DNA of 64,000 bases from Euglena gracilis (Eukaryota > Euglenida > Euglenophyceae > Euglenales), in assembly GCA_039621445.1 (NCBI GenBank), contig CP154955.1:15064465-15128464 (forward strand), given 5' to 3'. The position numbers and the translations under genes are program-made. A model generated the notes under the pieces. It was not told where the DNA came from and ran no database searches. It saw only the letters and a program-made list of their open reading frames with translations. Shown piece by piece: positions 11,364 to 23,240 of this stretch; the first letter of the stretch is position 1; every line of letters starts with the position of its first letter.

Positions 11364-11559
11364 GTAAAATCTTCTGAGGTTGGCACAATTCTGTAAGGCT
11401 CAGGTTACCTGGGGGGGCCTTGGAGTGCCCTGGGGTGCCTGCCTGGCTATGGGCCGAAATCGGGCCAGGAATGGTCCTTTTCTGGGCTTCCGGCGCCAAA
11501 GGTGTTGGAGTGACTTGGCCGAGTGCCCAGGCACTTTTGGCCATATGCCCAGCAGGCTT

Positions 11560-11806
11560 CTTTTTACAAACCCCGGGGGGTGCCTGCCCATAGCAGGCAC
11601 ACCCCCAGGGGTCCCAGTGCCTGCCGACCAAGCCAATTTTCCCTTGAAAATGGACACTTCTGGTGCCCCGGCACCTTCAGCGCCAGGGGGTGCGATATTG
11701 CATCACCCATTCCCAAACCCGACCGGACCGCCCAGCGGGGTCGAAAGGGCACACCACCTGCCTGCCCACAGCCACCCTCCCTGGGGGACTCTCTTCAAAG
11801 GCAGCC
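11560..11806. mobile_element. Possible hAT-like MITE, diverged
   Basis: The left end CAGGCTTCTTTTTACAAACC resembles the MITE at 4731. A right end reading CTTCAAAGGCAGCCTG fits weakly. Flanks ATGCCCAG and GTGCCCTC share only five of eight bases. A TGCCTGCCCAnnGCAGGCA block links it to the elements at 42345 and 55379. Confidence 0.35.
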
Positions 11807-12166
11807 TGGTGCCCTCGGCCCAAAATTCGCGCCACAAAATTCAGCCCGGAAACGTCATTGACAAGTGGGGCAACCACCGCACGGTGAAGCGTGCAAGGGC
11901 CTCACACAAACAACAGCACAAACCACGGGGGAGGGGGATACCGAATCCTCCCGGGCCCCCTGTCGGGCCATGTCGGCCACGGCCAGCCCCGGACGGCTGC
12001 CTATCAGCGCCACATCATCCTCCATGAGGAGGGATGCCGTGGCGATCAGGGGGCCCTCTGCCAGCGGCACAATGCGGTGGGCGAGGGACACCGCACATGA
12101 AGACCCTTCAAGTGGCGGGGGGGGGATACAACATTTTTTCTCAAATATGTGGGATTCAGGCGGTAT

Positions 12167-12167
<1 letters not shown>

Positions 12168-12216
<49 letters not shown>
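12168..12216. repeat. (TA)n microsatellite
   Basis: Alternating TA for about 48 bp. Confidence 0.95.
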
Positions 12217-12220
<4 letters not shown>

Positions 12221-12730
12221 GGCGGCTTAAAAAAAACCTGAAACCCCCTTAAAAAAAAAAGCTGAAAAAAGGCTTAAAAAAATGCCTTAAATTCTTGTCC
12301 AAAATGCCTTAAAAAAAACTGATTAACAAAACGCCTTCAAATTGTTGGCCTAAGCCGAAACAGCGCTATTACATTACAGCGTCATTACATCTCGCTTTGG
12401 TGATAAATGCCAACTCAAGCCTCAAGTACGATGTATTTCATGAAGCTCCTGCGCAACCCACAGCGGGGTGGAGGATTGGGTGGCAGGTGTTTTTCGGATG
12501 TGGTACGGCTTCAGGCTGATTTTAGATTCTTGTGCGGGTGGGCCGGTTCCCCAGCCGAAAAAGGTTGTTAAATATATCTCAAAGGTATCTCTTTTTATTT
12601 AATGCATTGACTTTGAATCTCATTATTAAATCAATTAAAGAAAAAAAGGTGTGTTTGGGTGGGTTTGAGCAGGCTGTAGGTTAACGTGGCACAAGTGGGA
12701 ATAACTTTTGGCTGCTGATTGGGGCGTCAG
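12217..12730. other. AT- and A-rich sequence, no gene seen
   Basis: CTTAAAAAAA runs at 12230-12340 are followed by unassigned sequence to the acceptor of the next candidate exon. Confidence 0.5.
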
Positions 12731-12854
12731 GACACAAAACCTTATCAAAGAAAGCATTCTCATTGAACTTCTCCTTGCACCACAAACATTGAAATGCCAA
12801 AAGCGGACGTTCCAGCAGGGACTGCTCATTGAGTCAATGTATTTTCGGGACAGT
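12731..12854 (+). CDS. Candidate internal exon, function unknown
   Basis: GGCGTCAG at 12723-12730 acts as the acceptor. The frame reads TQNLIKESILIELLLAPQTL, KCQKRTFQQGLLIESMYFRD and ends at GT (ACAGT|GTGCGTG), where the GT microsatellite begins. Codon mix is balanced, and the peptide is helix-forming with leucine/isoleucine spacing. If real, the intron starts with the 8-kb LINE-bearing array. Function not recognised. Confidence 0.35.
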
Positions 12855-12879
12855 GTGCGTGTGTGTGTGCGCACATATG

Positions 12880-13003
<124 letters not shown>

Positions 13004-13014
13004 TGGGTGTGGGT

Positions 13015-13254
13015 GTGGGCGTGGGCGTGGGCGTGGGCGTGGGCGTGGGCGTGGGCGTGGGCGTGGGCGTGGGCGTGGGCGTGGGCGTGGGCGTGGGCGT
13101 GGGCGTGGGCGTGGGCGTGGGCGTGGGCGTGGGCGTGGGCGTGGGCGTGGGCGTGGGCGTGGGCGTGGGCGTGGGCGTGGGCGTGGGCGTGGGCGTGGGC
13201 GTGGGCGTGGGCGTGGGCGTGGGCGTGGGCGTGGGCGTGGGCGTGGGCGTGGGC
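13015..13254 (+). repeat. (GTGGGC)40 array, left of the LINE
   Basis: Forty perfect 6-bp units end at 13254, where GTGGGG and a G run mark the junction with the retrotransposon's 3' end. The same unit restarts at 21295. Open frames (GR, VG or WA dipeptide repeats) through it are not genes. Confidence 0.95.
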
Positions 13255-13266
13255 GTGGGGGGGGGG

Positions 13267-13337
13267 GTTCGGTCTGGTGAAGGGCAGCTCCTTCACCGGG
13301 CGCAGCACGGGCTCCGAGCCCTAGGCGGAGAGCCTAG
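13267..13337 (-). promoter_or_regulatory. LINE 3' UTR stem-loops and terminal inverted word
   Basis: GTTCGGTCTGG at 13267-13277 is the exact reverse complement of CCAGACCGAAC at 21259-21269 near the other end. Beside it are two small hairpins: GGGCT/AGCCC (13309-13321) and CTAGGC/GCCTAG (13321-13337). 3' stem-loops are known reverse-transcriptase recognition features in several LINE families; that role here is inferred. Confidence 0.45.
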
Positions 13338-13355
13338 AGCCGGACTCCCAGCGCC

Positions 13356-16300
13356 CTAGCCCACCGTGGTCAGGTCGGCGGGCCCTCCGCTGCCCGTCCA
13401 TGTGGGGGCGGGCGGGTTGGCGTCGGCTGCAACCAGGCCCCGAGGGTGGCCTGCGTCTTGGAGGGAGGGGCAGCTGCCGGGGGCCGCGAAGCCGGACGTT
13501 TGCGGGAGGCTGCCGCAAGGGACGCCGGGGGGCGCCGGGGGGGCGCTGGAAGCGGGAGGGCAGGCCTGGGGGGGCGGGCGGGGCGCCCGGGGGGGCGGGG
13601 GGGCGGTCCCCGGGTCCGGGGGGGGGGCGGGGGGGTCGGCGGGGTCTCCCGTCCGCGTGGAGGTTGAGGAGGCGACCCCCGGGGGGTGGGCGTCCCTAGG
13701 TCTGGCCTTCCTTGCTGATCGAGCTGAGGATCTGCCCGTATTGCGCGGCGCCGCGGGGGGGGCTGAAGAGGGGCTGGGGGCTGGGTTCGCGAGGGAGAGC
13801 AGGTACGCCTTCCACCGAGAGGTGAACTCGCGGTACCACAGGTCGGGACTGCCCGCAGGTGGGGGGGTGATCTGCACCGACCACCGGAGATGGTGTGAGC
13901 ACGGTAACCCGGGGGCCAGGGGGAGGTGGACATCCTTCCACGTCAGCCAATCGAGGTCGGGATCGCGCCGAACCCGGAGCTGTAAGCGGCGGGTGAAGCC
14001 GATCAGCGTCGACGAGATGCCCTGCCCAGCCTGTGTTGGGAAGGTTGCTCCGTGCTCGACCTCCCACAGCAACAGGAGCGCCATGCTGCACTCCCCCCGC
14101 TCCTCCGGCACTGGCTTCAGGAACTGGTGAGTCCGCAGGTGACGGACCCAGGCCGCCAATGTCTCGTCCACAGACGCCATCCGGTGGTGCAGTGGCAGCG
14201 CTGGGTGGAGGGACTCGGTGGCCTCAGCAGACTGGCGCCACCGATCCACGTCCACGAAGGCCGGGGGTGCCCGGTTGTAGTACCAGGTGCCCTGCCGGGA
14301 GATGCGTTGCAGCGGTGGCAGCATAGACGCCTCTCGGACGAGGTTGCCCAGGACGCGTCCCACGCCGGTGACCCGCTGCGCCATCCGTGAGCCGGGGGAG
14401 GGGGTGAAGCGCTCGCCAGTCGACAGCTCGAAGTGGGCCAAGATCGATTCCGCGCTGGAGCCGGAGGCCGCGGGGCAGGGGACCATCTCGGACTGCAGAA
14501 GGTGGAGGAGTCGATGGCGCAGCCACTGACGACGGGTGTCGCCACAGGGGGGGGCGGCTGCCGAAGAGGGGGGCGGGGCCGGGGGCGCTGAGCGGCGGGC
14601 GATCTCGGCGTGACGCAGCTCGGCGACGGTCAGCTGACGGTCCCCAGGGAGGGGGCAGGGCCTGCGCAGCCTCGGGGCTGAGGGAGCCGATGCGGCGGGG
14701 GAGGGGGCGGCGGCGGCAGCACCGAGTTCCCCGCGGCGACGGAGGGTTTCCGCCAGGCGCTCCGCGAGGTGGCGGTGGAGGCGGGAGAGGAAGCGGAGAG
14801 CGTCACCATCGGCGAGGCGGTGATGCTGCAGGGCCGACGATGGGATCAGGGCCGCGGCCAGGGGGAGGGGGTGCCGGTGGATCCACTCGGGGGGCGGGAG
14901 TGGGACGCGCAGCCGGCACGCGGCGGCGGCCGACTGCCAAGCCTCGGAGAAGGAGGCCTCCCAGTCCGCGGAGCCGGTAGCCGGACAGCCGATCAGAACG
15001 TGAGATTCATCCTCGACGGCAGCCCCACAGCACAGGCAGGCAGGCCCCGCGTCGGAGAGGCCGTGTCTGGAGCGTCGATCCTGAGTCGCCAGGCAGCCGC
15101 ACCGCACCCGCGCGACCCACTTGACGACAGCAGGGGGGACTGGGTGTAGAAAGCGTTCTGGTCCGCAGGCAGGGCGACGGAAGATGCTGACGGAGGGGGG
15201 CCAGGCGATGTCCAGGTCCAGGGGATACAGCATTTCCAGCCGGGGCCGGGAGCCGGGAGGGCCCCATGCCTGCCGTCGCAGCCGCCACCAGTCTCCACGT
15301 TGAGGATGGGGGCACCGGCTGTATCCAGCAGCTCCACAGCGTCGCGGTGTCGGGCGGGGGGGGCCCAGGGAGGGTGGCCGAGTCCGCGGGCTGCTTGCTT
15401 CGCGAAGTGGTCGGCTTTGTCGTTGCCCACAGCCAGGGGGTGGCCAGCCTGCAGGGAGGTGTCGTCGTGGGCGGTGACCTTCCGGAGGGAGGGGGCGGCG
15501 GCGCAACGGTGGGCGGCTGCCAGGGCGAAGCGCACCTCCACGCGGTCGGAGCACTTCAGCACCCGTGCGGTTGACCAGGTGGGCCAGCCCTGGAGCAGCT
15601 GCAGAGAGCACAGCGAGTCCGTGAAGATTTGCAGCGGCTGCCGCAGGAGGGCGAGGCCGAGGGCGACCAGCTCGCAGTGGGTGCTGCTGCGGGCGTCAGG
15701 GACGGAGCACAGCACAGCCTCCTCGTGGTCCGGGTCCCAGACGGCAGCCCCGCCGGTGGAGTCCAGGGAGCCGTCGGTGAACAGGGCACCCACCTGGGGG
15801 AAGGTGTCGGCTGGCAGCAGGGTGATGTCCCCCGGGTAGGACAGCTCGGGGGAGAGGACCGGCCAGCTCGCGGCCAGGGAGGACTCCGGGTTGCGACGGA
15901 CTGTCCACCGCAGCGCCTGCAGGGCCGAGCGGAGGGCGGCTGAGGGTTCCTGCCAGGCGGAGGAGGGACAGGCCACCGCGCGGTGGATGGTTCCGGGCAG
16001 GCTGGGGGAGTTGCTGAGGAGCTGCAGCCAGCGGAGTTGCAGGCGGCGGGCTTCCATCATGGGGTCGCGGACGGCGGAGTCCCCGAGGGGCAGACCCATG
16101 GCGGCGTCGGGGCTGCGCCAGAGGTTGAGGTCCAGGGGCGGCTTGTGGACCAGGGCCTTGCCGGCAGCGACCAGGGGGGCCAGGTCAGAGGCCCTCACGT
16201 CCCGCACCTCGCAGCCGTAGAGGGCCTGAGGGAGGACAGCGACCCTCCAGAGCAAGGCGCAGATGGAGGCGGGCATCAGCAGGGCGCGGAGGCGTTGAGC

Positions 16301-18937
16301 CGCTACGGTGGCTTTCTGCACCCGGGCGGCGAAGTGACTGTGGGTAGCCCGCAGCTCGGGCAGCCCCAGCTCGATGCCCACGAAGCGGAAGGAGGCTGAG
16401 GACGTGTACGTGTTGCCGTCCACGGTGATCGACTCCCCTGCGCCCAGGGACGTCCAGAGCTGCACCTTGGTGACCGCCACGCCCAGCAGGCTGCACCATT
16501 CTAGGTAGGCAGCGATCAGCCGCACCATCTGGTCGCGATCGGGGGCGAGGAGGGCCAGGTCGTCCGCGAAGCTGACTGAGCCGATGCACCGCCCGGCGAT
16601 CAGCACTCCCAGGTCCTCCGAGGCCGCCCAGCGATGAAATGCCTCGAAGAGGATGTTCAGCAGATCAGGGCTGGCCGGGCAACCCTGGGCCAGGCCATTG
16701 GTGGCCGACCACGGGGCGCCATCCACGCCACCATAGCGGAAGCGGCGACGTACCGCGGCGTAAAACGCGGCGAAGCAGTCGACCGTGGCAGCCGGGACCC
16801 CAGCCTGGCGGAGGGTGTTGAAGACGGCCCACCAGGGGAGACTGTCAAAGCACTTCACGAGGTCGAAGGAGGCCAGCCAGAGTTCGCGGCGCTCAGCGCG
16901 GTGGTGCTGCGCCACGTCTGCGAGGACCTGGGCCGCGTGCAGGGTACCGCTTTGCGCCCGGAAGCCGAAGGCCGCCTGTCCCAGGAAGTCCCGCTGCAAG
17001 GTGGTGGCCCACAGCAGCACGACCCCCTTTGCCCAGAGGCGGTACACCACCTCGAGGACGGTGATAGGCCGTTGATCTTGGGGGCGAGAGCCGCCCGCTG
17101 CCTTCGGAATCATCGCCACGTATGCCTCCAGGCACTCCTCGGGCCATCGGCGCTCCTCCTCGACGATGGTGAGCAGGCGGGCCACTGCTGCGAGCCACGG
17201 GGGTGGCAGCGCCCTCCAGGTCGCCAGGGGTACACCCGTCATCCCCGGCGCCGCTGCCTCCCGCATGGAACGCAGGGCAGCCCGCACCCGGTCTGGTGTC
17301 CACGTGGACGTCGGCCAGCGTACGGACGGGATGTGCGGCCCGAAGCGGGACGTCCGGAAAGACTCCCACCGCAGTACGGGGTCCTGGCCAGCATGTTGCC
17401 GTAAGACTCCCTCCACCCAGAAGGCCCTGACGGCGGAGTCGACGGATGCGACGGAGAGGCACTGCTGCCCCTGGGAGTCGACGATGGGCCGCGAGCCGAA
17501 GGCTGGTCCATCTGCTCGTAGCCAGCGGAAGACGGCTGCAGGGCGTTCTCGCCAGAGACGGGGTAGGGTCGCCCGCCAGCGTGCACAGCGCTCCCGCCGC
17601 ATCTTCTGCATCTCCCGGTCGAGGGAAGCGCGGGCAGCCATGGACTCCGAGGCCAGAGCCAGGCGCAGTGCTGAGACCGAGGTCCTTGGGAGAGCGACCC
17701 CTCGGGAGGCGAGGGCGTCCAGCAGGCGGACCCAAGACCAGGGCCACGCTCCGGGGCCAGGGGGCGAGATGCTCAACCGCTCCAGCCGGTGCAGGTCCGT
17801 CAGGATGAGGCGCAGACGACAGGCGGGGTCGGACACATAGGCTGGGCGACGAGCTGCAGGGCGGGTGCGCCAGCCTCCAGCGAGGGCGACGAGGCGGCCT
17901 AGCGCAGCCTGCAGGGCCTTGGACAGGGAGTCGAGGGTGTGCGGGCGGTCGGGGGCCAGGGCCGAGAACTCCGGCGTGGACGACCAGCGAGCGATGAGGG
18001 CCTCCCATTCCGGCGATGCGGCTAGGTCGGCGGAGGGGCCGAAGAGGAGGGCGGGGGGCTGTGGACGTGGGGGGCGCCAGCAGATCCGGCCCGCGGACAG
18101 GGTCAGGGTGACGAAGACTGGGGAGTGACCGCCGTCGCGGATGTCCTCCAGCACGTGCGCGGAGCGGATGAGGCGGTGGGCGCTGGGGTTGGCGAGGATC
18201 AAGTCGATCCGGGATGCCGCACCGTCACCTTCCGAGGAGGGGGCGTGGAACGTCATCGGCAGGGGGTCTGCCAGCAGCTCCGCATGGACATCCACCCAAG
18301 GAGACCCGGGGCCCAGCAGGTGCGTGAGCAGCGCGCAGGGTTGGCGTTGGCGTCCGGAGCGGCTGCGGTAATCCCGGGCCGGCCAGGCGGAGCCATTGAA
18401 GTCCCCCAGCAGCAGGGTGGGGGTCTGCATGTCCAGGGTGTGGACCACTTCGGTGAGGGCCAGGTCGAAGCATGCGCGCTCCTCCGCCTGTGTGTGCAAG
18501 GGCGCGTAGATGGACAGCAGCAACAGGCCGCGCGGCAGGTCCGGACGAGGTGCTAGGCGTACCCCATGGAGGCGGCGCATGGCGTCGAGGCGGCGCCAGG
18601 CGGGGCAAGGCGGCAGGGCGAGGGCCACGGGGACTCCTTCGCGGCACAAGAATCCCACTCCGGAGGAGCGGCTGTGTTCGGAGTGGGGCAGGGGGACGGC
18701 GGGGCGGCCGTGATGGAGATGAAGCCCCACCCGGCGGGCGGAAGACGTGGCGTGTTCGAGCGGCAAGGGGGCCAGGTGGGTCTCCTGCACCGCCAGGATG
18801 TCGACGTCGAAAGAGGAGGCGATCAGGGCGGCCTTGTCAGCCATCCAGTGGGACATATTCCACGTCCCCACGCGCAGCAGGGAGGCGTCCGCCTCCGACG
18901 GGGGGGCTGAGCCCCCCGACGTCTGGTTATTGACCAT
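13356..18937 (-). CDS. LINE ORF2: APE endonuclease, reverse transcriptase, RNase H, CCHC finger
   Basis: The ATG at 18937 has a Kozak-like context (GCCATGG). Residues 20-285 are an APE-type endonuclease: TWNMSH, QETHL, LLLGDFNGS, SRIDLIL and GGHSPV (G replaces the usual D before H). Reverse transcriptase spans about 600-860: SFDLVKCFDSL with D692, GLAQGCPASPDLL, SFADDLALL with D792/D793, and TKVQLW. RNase H covers 1049-1190: FTDGS (D1055), HCEL (E1089), FTDSL (D1107) and NDKADHF (D1176). After about residue 1217 (near 15290) the coding frame changes by -1 and continues to a stop at 13356, adding about 645 residues. This is either one missing base or a real shift; total length would be about 1860 aa. 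It makes target-primed reverse transcription in the nucleus plausible. Confidence 0.88.
14985..15038 (-). other. CCHC zinc-finger motif in the shifted part of ORF2
   Basis: The shifted frame reads ACLCCGAAVEDESHVLIGC, a CX2CX8HX4C pattern as found C-terminal to RNase H or RT in many LINE ORF2 proteins. The unshifted frame loses this pattern and ends at 14993, which shows where the true coding frame goes. Confidence 0.75.
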
Positions 18938-21146
18938 GGCGCCCAGCCCCCGCCGAAGCTGCTCGACGCGGCTCCTTCGAAGGCTGTTCCGGGGATGGAG
19001 GGGTGGGGTCGCGCGGTCTGCTCCAGCCGGTCAGCCTGTCCACGGGGATGTCGGAGGGGGCTGTGGAGGGGCGTGTCGGCGAGAGCGGGGGGGGTCGTCA
19101 GGGCGGCTGGGGCGACAGCTGTCGGAGAGGGGGCAGCGGGGTCCATCAGGTGGCGCAGGCGCGCATTCTCGGCCATGACCTCCCGCAGCTGCTGCAGGAC
19201 GGAGTTGAGCTGCTGGCGCAGTTCACGAAGTTCCCGCAGCAGGTCCTCGCGGGATGAGGAGCGGGCAGCTGGGGCGGGGGGGAGCTCGGACGTTCGCGAC
19301 GACGAGAGGCTCTCGGAGCGGGGCGGGTGTCCGACCGGTCTGGCAGGAGGGAGCGGGGCTGGGATGCGGACATCGGGGCTGGGGGCCGGGAGGACGACGG
19401 GGAGGCCGCGGTGGGGGGTGGCTGTCGCGGGCCAGCCCAGGAAGAAGTCGGCGCGAGGGCGGGGCCAGGACGTACTCCACCGGCTGGGGCTGCAGACCGG
19501 GTGGCGGGCGGTTGTCCGCGAAGTTGGCCGGGAGAGGGCTGGCCCCGAGGCTGGCGGGGCGGAGGGGCGGCCGGTGTGAGACGGGCAGCACAGGACCTGC
19601 CCCAACTGCCGTCGTCGAGGGAGGTTTTCTTGGGGGTCCCCGTGGCGGCGAAGAAGGCGACCCGGCGGAAGGGGCCAGCGCTGCCCAGCCGCACCTCGCC
19701 CCTATGGGGCGTCAGCCCCGTCAGGGTGATGAGCTCCTGGATGCGGAAGACGTCCGCGTCCTCCAAGGGCCCCAGGCGCCACCACCGCAGGTCGGGGGTG
19801 GCCTGATGCAAGGTGGTCTTCCGGTCGCCGAGGACGAGGTGCACGTGCGCTTCGATGGAAGGGCGGTCCGCTTCTCCGAGCACCCGGATGGCGGCGTCCT
19901 TGTCCGTGACCACCAGGCCGTATACACCCTGGATGTCGTGGACGGACTCCCACAGTCGCGATGCGGAGGCCCGATGTCCTCGGAGCCACAGCATGTTGAA
20001 GCGGCTGCGCTCGAGCTCCGGCGCCGTGTCCTGGGTGTAGAACGGCCGCACGAAGAGGTTGCCGCAACCGCTGGCCCGGAGCCACTGACGTGCTTCAGGG
20101 CGGGGGACGGCCATCAGCGCCAACACGCTGCTGTGGGTGACCTGCACTTGCTGGAGCCGGTGGGCGCTGCCGAAGGCGATGCCCACAGCGCCAGCGGCCC
20201 GTCGCAGGGCCTTGTTGGTTTCTTGCAGGGCATGGCGTTGCCGGAGGGCAGCGGGAAGCTCAAACTCGACCCGCAAGAGCTCCAACGTCCGAGGCTCGGG
20301 GTCTGGGAGATGACCTCGAATCCAACCACCGACTGGCGGGACAGCCTGTGCGGTGCGGCGGAACGACAGCACGAGCAGGATCTTGTTGCGCGGCAAGAAC
20401 GCCTCCTCCCACTGCGGCGGCGGCAGCTGCCGCACATCCGCGGGCACCCGAATGAGTGGAGCCCGCTCCCCCACCGCGGTCCCCCGGACTTCCAAGCGCG
20501 AGTCGTCGAACAGCACGTTGGCCTGCGGGACGAGGCGTCGAAGCGCATCGGCGTTCAGGTCGGCAGGGCACTTGTCCCTCGGGATGACACAGCACACGGA
20601 GAACAGGGTCTCCGTGTCCTCGACTTCCACCTGCAGGTGGATGCGTTCCACCATCGCTTGGAGATGAGGGCGAGGTGGAACGAAGATGTGGCAGGGCCCC
20701 TGGGCAGGACCCCAGCGCCGCGCGCGCCGCTGCTGCAGCGCCTCCTCGTCGTCGATGGTAGGGGCGGAGAGGAAATCGCCGCCGACCACGACCAGGTTTT
20801 GGGGAGCATCAGGGCCACGTATCTCCGCAGCCAGCCCACGCATCCACCCGGTCTCCAGGCGGACGTCGTAGACACGAATCGGGGTTTTCGCGGCCACGGT
20901 GTTTGGCAGCGTCCACCCGTCGGAGCGCAGGGTCTCGGCGAGCTGCAGGTCCTGGAGCTGCCGGGCCTGCAGCCGGGGCATCGGGGGCAGGGGTCCACTG
21001 CCGCCTCTCGGCGGCGGACGACGGGGGCCCGGCGCTGTGGGCGGGCCATTGCCGTGGAGAGCATGGACAAGTCGGTTGCGGTCCTTCCGGCTCGTCGCCC
21101 AGAAGTACTGCACAGCAAGCAGCGACGGCCCGCCCGGCGCCACCAT
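18823..21146 (-). CDS. LINE ORF1, frame-broken, C-terminal coiled coil
   Basis: The first ATG (21146, ACCATGG context) opens a frame of about 520 residues with no recognised domain; the frame is open upstream to at least 21197. Coding character leaves this frame between about 19600 and 19310 and continues in the frame ending at 18823. There, residues encoded by 19251-19144 form a leucine-rich coiled coil (LLRELRELRQQLNSVLQQL). A third frame also looks coding between about 19590 and 19450, so two +1 changes rather than one -1 are possible. The last 115 nt overlap ORF2 in a different frame. An RNA-binding or assembly role is inferred from position only; no CCHC is visible. Confidence 0.6.
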
Positions 21147-21258
21147 GGTCCGGGAGGGAGTCGCGGAGGTCAATCGGAACTGGGCCGTCTCGGCCACAGC
21201 CCGGGGCGAGTCGATGGGGTTCAGGTCAGGTCGTGTTGTCGTTGGTGGACTAGGGGCC

Positions 21259-21287
21259 CCAGACCGAACAGGCAGCGGGTCGCTGCC
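21259..21287 (-). promoter_or_regulatory. LINE 5' terminal inverted word and hairpin
   Basis: CCAGACCGAAC (21259-21269) mirrors the 3' end. Next to it GGCAGCG-GGT-CGCTGCC (21271-21287) is a perfect 7-bp hairpin only 8 bp from the array junction. Confidence 0.45.
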
Positions 21288-21294
21288 TCCATAC

Positions 21295-21601
21295 TGGGCG
21301 TGGGCGTGGGCGTGGGCGTGGGCGTGGGCGTGGGCGTGGGCGTGGGCGTGGGCGTGGGCGTGGGCGTGGGCGTGGGCGTGGGCGTGGGCGTGGGCGTGGG
21401 CGTGGGCGTGGGCGTGGGCGTGGGCGTGGGCGTGGGCGTGGGCGTGGGCGTGGGCGTGGGCGTGGGCGTGGGCGTGGGCGTGGGCGTGGGCGGGGGCGTG
21501 GGCGTGGGCGTGGGCGTGGGCGTGGGCGTGGGCGTGGGCGTGGGCGTGGGCGTGGGCGTGGGCGTGGGCGTGTGCGTGTGCGTGTGCGTGTGCGTGTGCG
21601 T

Positions 21602-21611
<10 letters not shown>
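21295..21611 (+). repeat. (GTGGGC)45 array then (GTGTGC)7, right of the LINE
   Basis: After a partial unit, 45 hexamers (one GGGGGC variant near 21489) run to 21569, followed by seven GTGTGC units. The order mirrors the left side, where GT repeats lead into the hexamers. Confidence 0.95.
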
Positions 21612-21656
<45 letters not shown>

Positions 21657-21904
21657 GTGTGTGTGTGGCGGATGTTGTGTGTGGTGTGTGTGTTGTGTGG
21701 CGTTGTGCGTGGTGTGTGTGGGTGTGGGTGTGCGTGTGTGTGTGTGTGTGTGTGGCGGTGGTCGTTTGGGCCGTGGGCGTGTGGCGTGTGATGATGTGTG
21801 TGCGTGGCTGTGTTGTGTGTGTGTGTGTGTGTTGTGTGTGGTTGGTGTGTGGTGTGTGTGTGTTGTGTGTGTGTGTGTGGTGTGGTGTCTGTGTGTGTGT
21901 GCGT

Positions 21905-21937
<33 letters not shown>

Positions 21938-22079
21938 CGTTTGGTGTGTCTTCGTGTGTGTTGGTGTGTCGAGTGTTGTGTAGTGTTGATGATGTTCTCG
22001 ATGTCGCTATTCGTGTGTGGGGTTGTGTGTGTGTGTTGTGTGTGTGTGTGTTTGTTGTTGTGTGTTTTGTTGTGGGTTG

Positions 22080-22113
<34 letters not shown>

Positions 22114-22330
22114 TTGTGTGTCGTGTGTGTGTTGTGTTATGTGGTGTTGTAGTGGGTGTGTGTTGGTTGTGTGTGGTGCTGTGTTTTGTGTGTGTTTCGT
22201 CTTTTTGTGTTTTTGTTGTGTCGGCTCTGGGTGTGTTGTGTGTTGTGTGTGATCGTTGCCATCGCGCGTTGGTGGGTTGTGTGTTTTTGTGGTTTGCTCG
22301 GAGAGAGTGTTTGTGTATATGTTGCAGAAC
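21612..22330 (+). repeat. GT-rich degenerate microsatellite
   Basis: GT runs with scattered interruptions extend over 700 bp. Cysteine/valine-rich (plus) and histidine/threonine-rich (minus) open frames here are artefacts. Confidence 0.9.
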
Positions 22331-22369
22331 TGTGGTGCAATGACATGCATGCAACACATGAAATTTAAG

Positions 22370-23240
22370 CACAGTCTGGGTAAAATTGTTCACGACATGC
22401 CTTAGCCCACTGCCGACGCCACTCCATGGGGGGAACCCACTCAAGCCTTTCACACCCGGGAGGGCTGGGGGCGGTCCATGCGGCCCAAACAATTGCTTCC
22501 AACGGCCGCCAGCCCCACCACGTACAGAGGACGCCACCGTTGCGGACACCTGAGAGCCCCCCCCATGGGAAGGAGAGGAGAGGGGGAGTGGGAGGCTGGG
22601 GGCGTTTCCGGCTCCTTTGGGTTGAGGGGTGGGGCATCATGTGAATAAACATAGTCTTATGCTGAGAGGCATGGATGTGAGGAGAAGCAGATTTTTATTA
22701 TTGCGGCCGAATGTTTCCTGATGTGCGTTATTTCCTGTCATTTTTTCTTGCATCCTATTTCGGGAGTAATCGGGGGACGGCAACACACAAGCTCTTTGTG
22801 GCTTCCCACACTGGTGTTTGGGGATTATTGCATTCAGTCCGCAGTGTTTTGGTCCAATGTTTGGGTCATAAAGGCGCAGCAGCATCACAGGTCGGGGCAA
22901 AAAAAAGATTTCTTTTGGGGTTTTCATTTTTGCCTTTTGTTGTGCCATTCTTGAGCAAAAAAAATGTCGCTTTTCCCCTTTCTCGGCAAGATCAATTTGA
23001 GGGCTAACAGCCGTGATCTCGTTTTGAAAAAGATGGAGCTTTGGCGGGCAACTGATTTTCGCACAAAGACCTCTGCCTGCAGTGAAGTTGCTCTGTCCGA
23101 CCTCCTCGGTTTTCCCTTTTGGCACGCTCCAGCTGCAAACCCAACAAAATCAGAGTGCACATCGCCCAGAGATGCAAGGCTCTGGGGTTCCCATAACATT
23201 CCAGGGACACACCCGCAGACACTTTGCTGACTTGGAGGGC
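22370..23240. other. Unresolved sequence with open frames on both strands
   Basis: 22370-22640 is GC-rich and non-coding in appearance. From 22640 to 23230 GC is moderate and frames are open on both strands (minus 23125-22637; plus 22711-23007 and 22964-23230) with plausible residue mixes. I could not choose a strand or splice boundaries, so no gene is called. Confidence 0.35.

Larger units (their letters stand above)
13255..21294 (-). mobile_element. Near full-length non-LTR retrotransposon (LINE) inside a (GTGGGC)n array
   Basis: About 8.04 kb on the minus strand. The first ATG of ORF1 lies about 150 bp from the right (5') junction and the ORF2 stop about 100 bp from the left (3') junction, so both UTRs are short and the copy looks complete. 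Both junctions abut (GTGGGC)n. The element carries APE-type endonuclease, reverse transcriptase, RNase H and a C-terminal CCHC finger. There is no poly-A tail; the 3' end is an 11-base C run (minus strand) entering the GCCCAC array. Target duplications cannot be scored in a repeat. The clade cannot be assigned by eye. Confidence 0.9.

Noticed and set aside
13255-21294. LTR retrotransposon or virus origin for the reverse-transcriptase element
   Set aside because: No long terminal repeats, protease or integrase; APE endonuclease and domain order identify a LINE.
19254-22359. Very long open frames (845 aa plus, 417 aa plus, 369 aa minus) antisense to LINE ORF1 and through the right array
   Set aside because: They are shadows of GC-rich ORF1 on the other strand joined to repeat. 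No domain is seen, and the sense strand explains the region.
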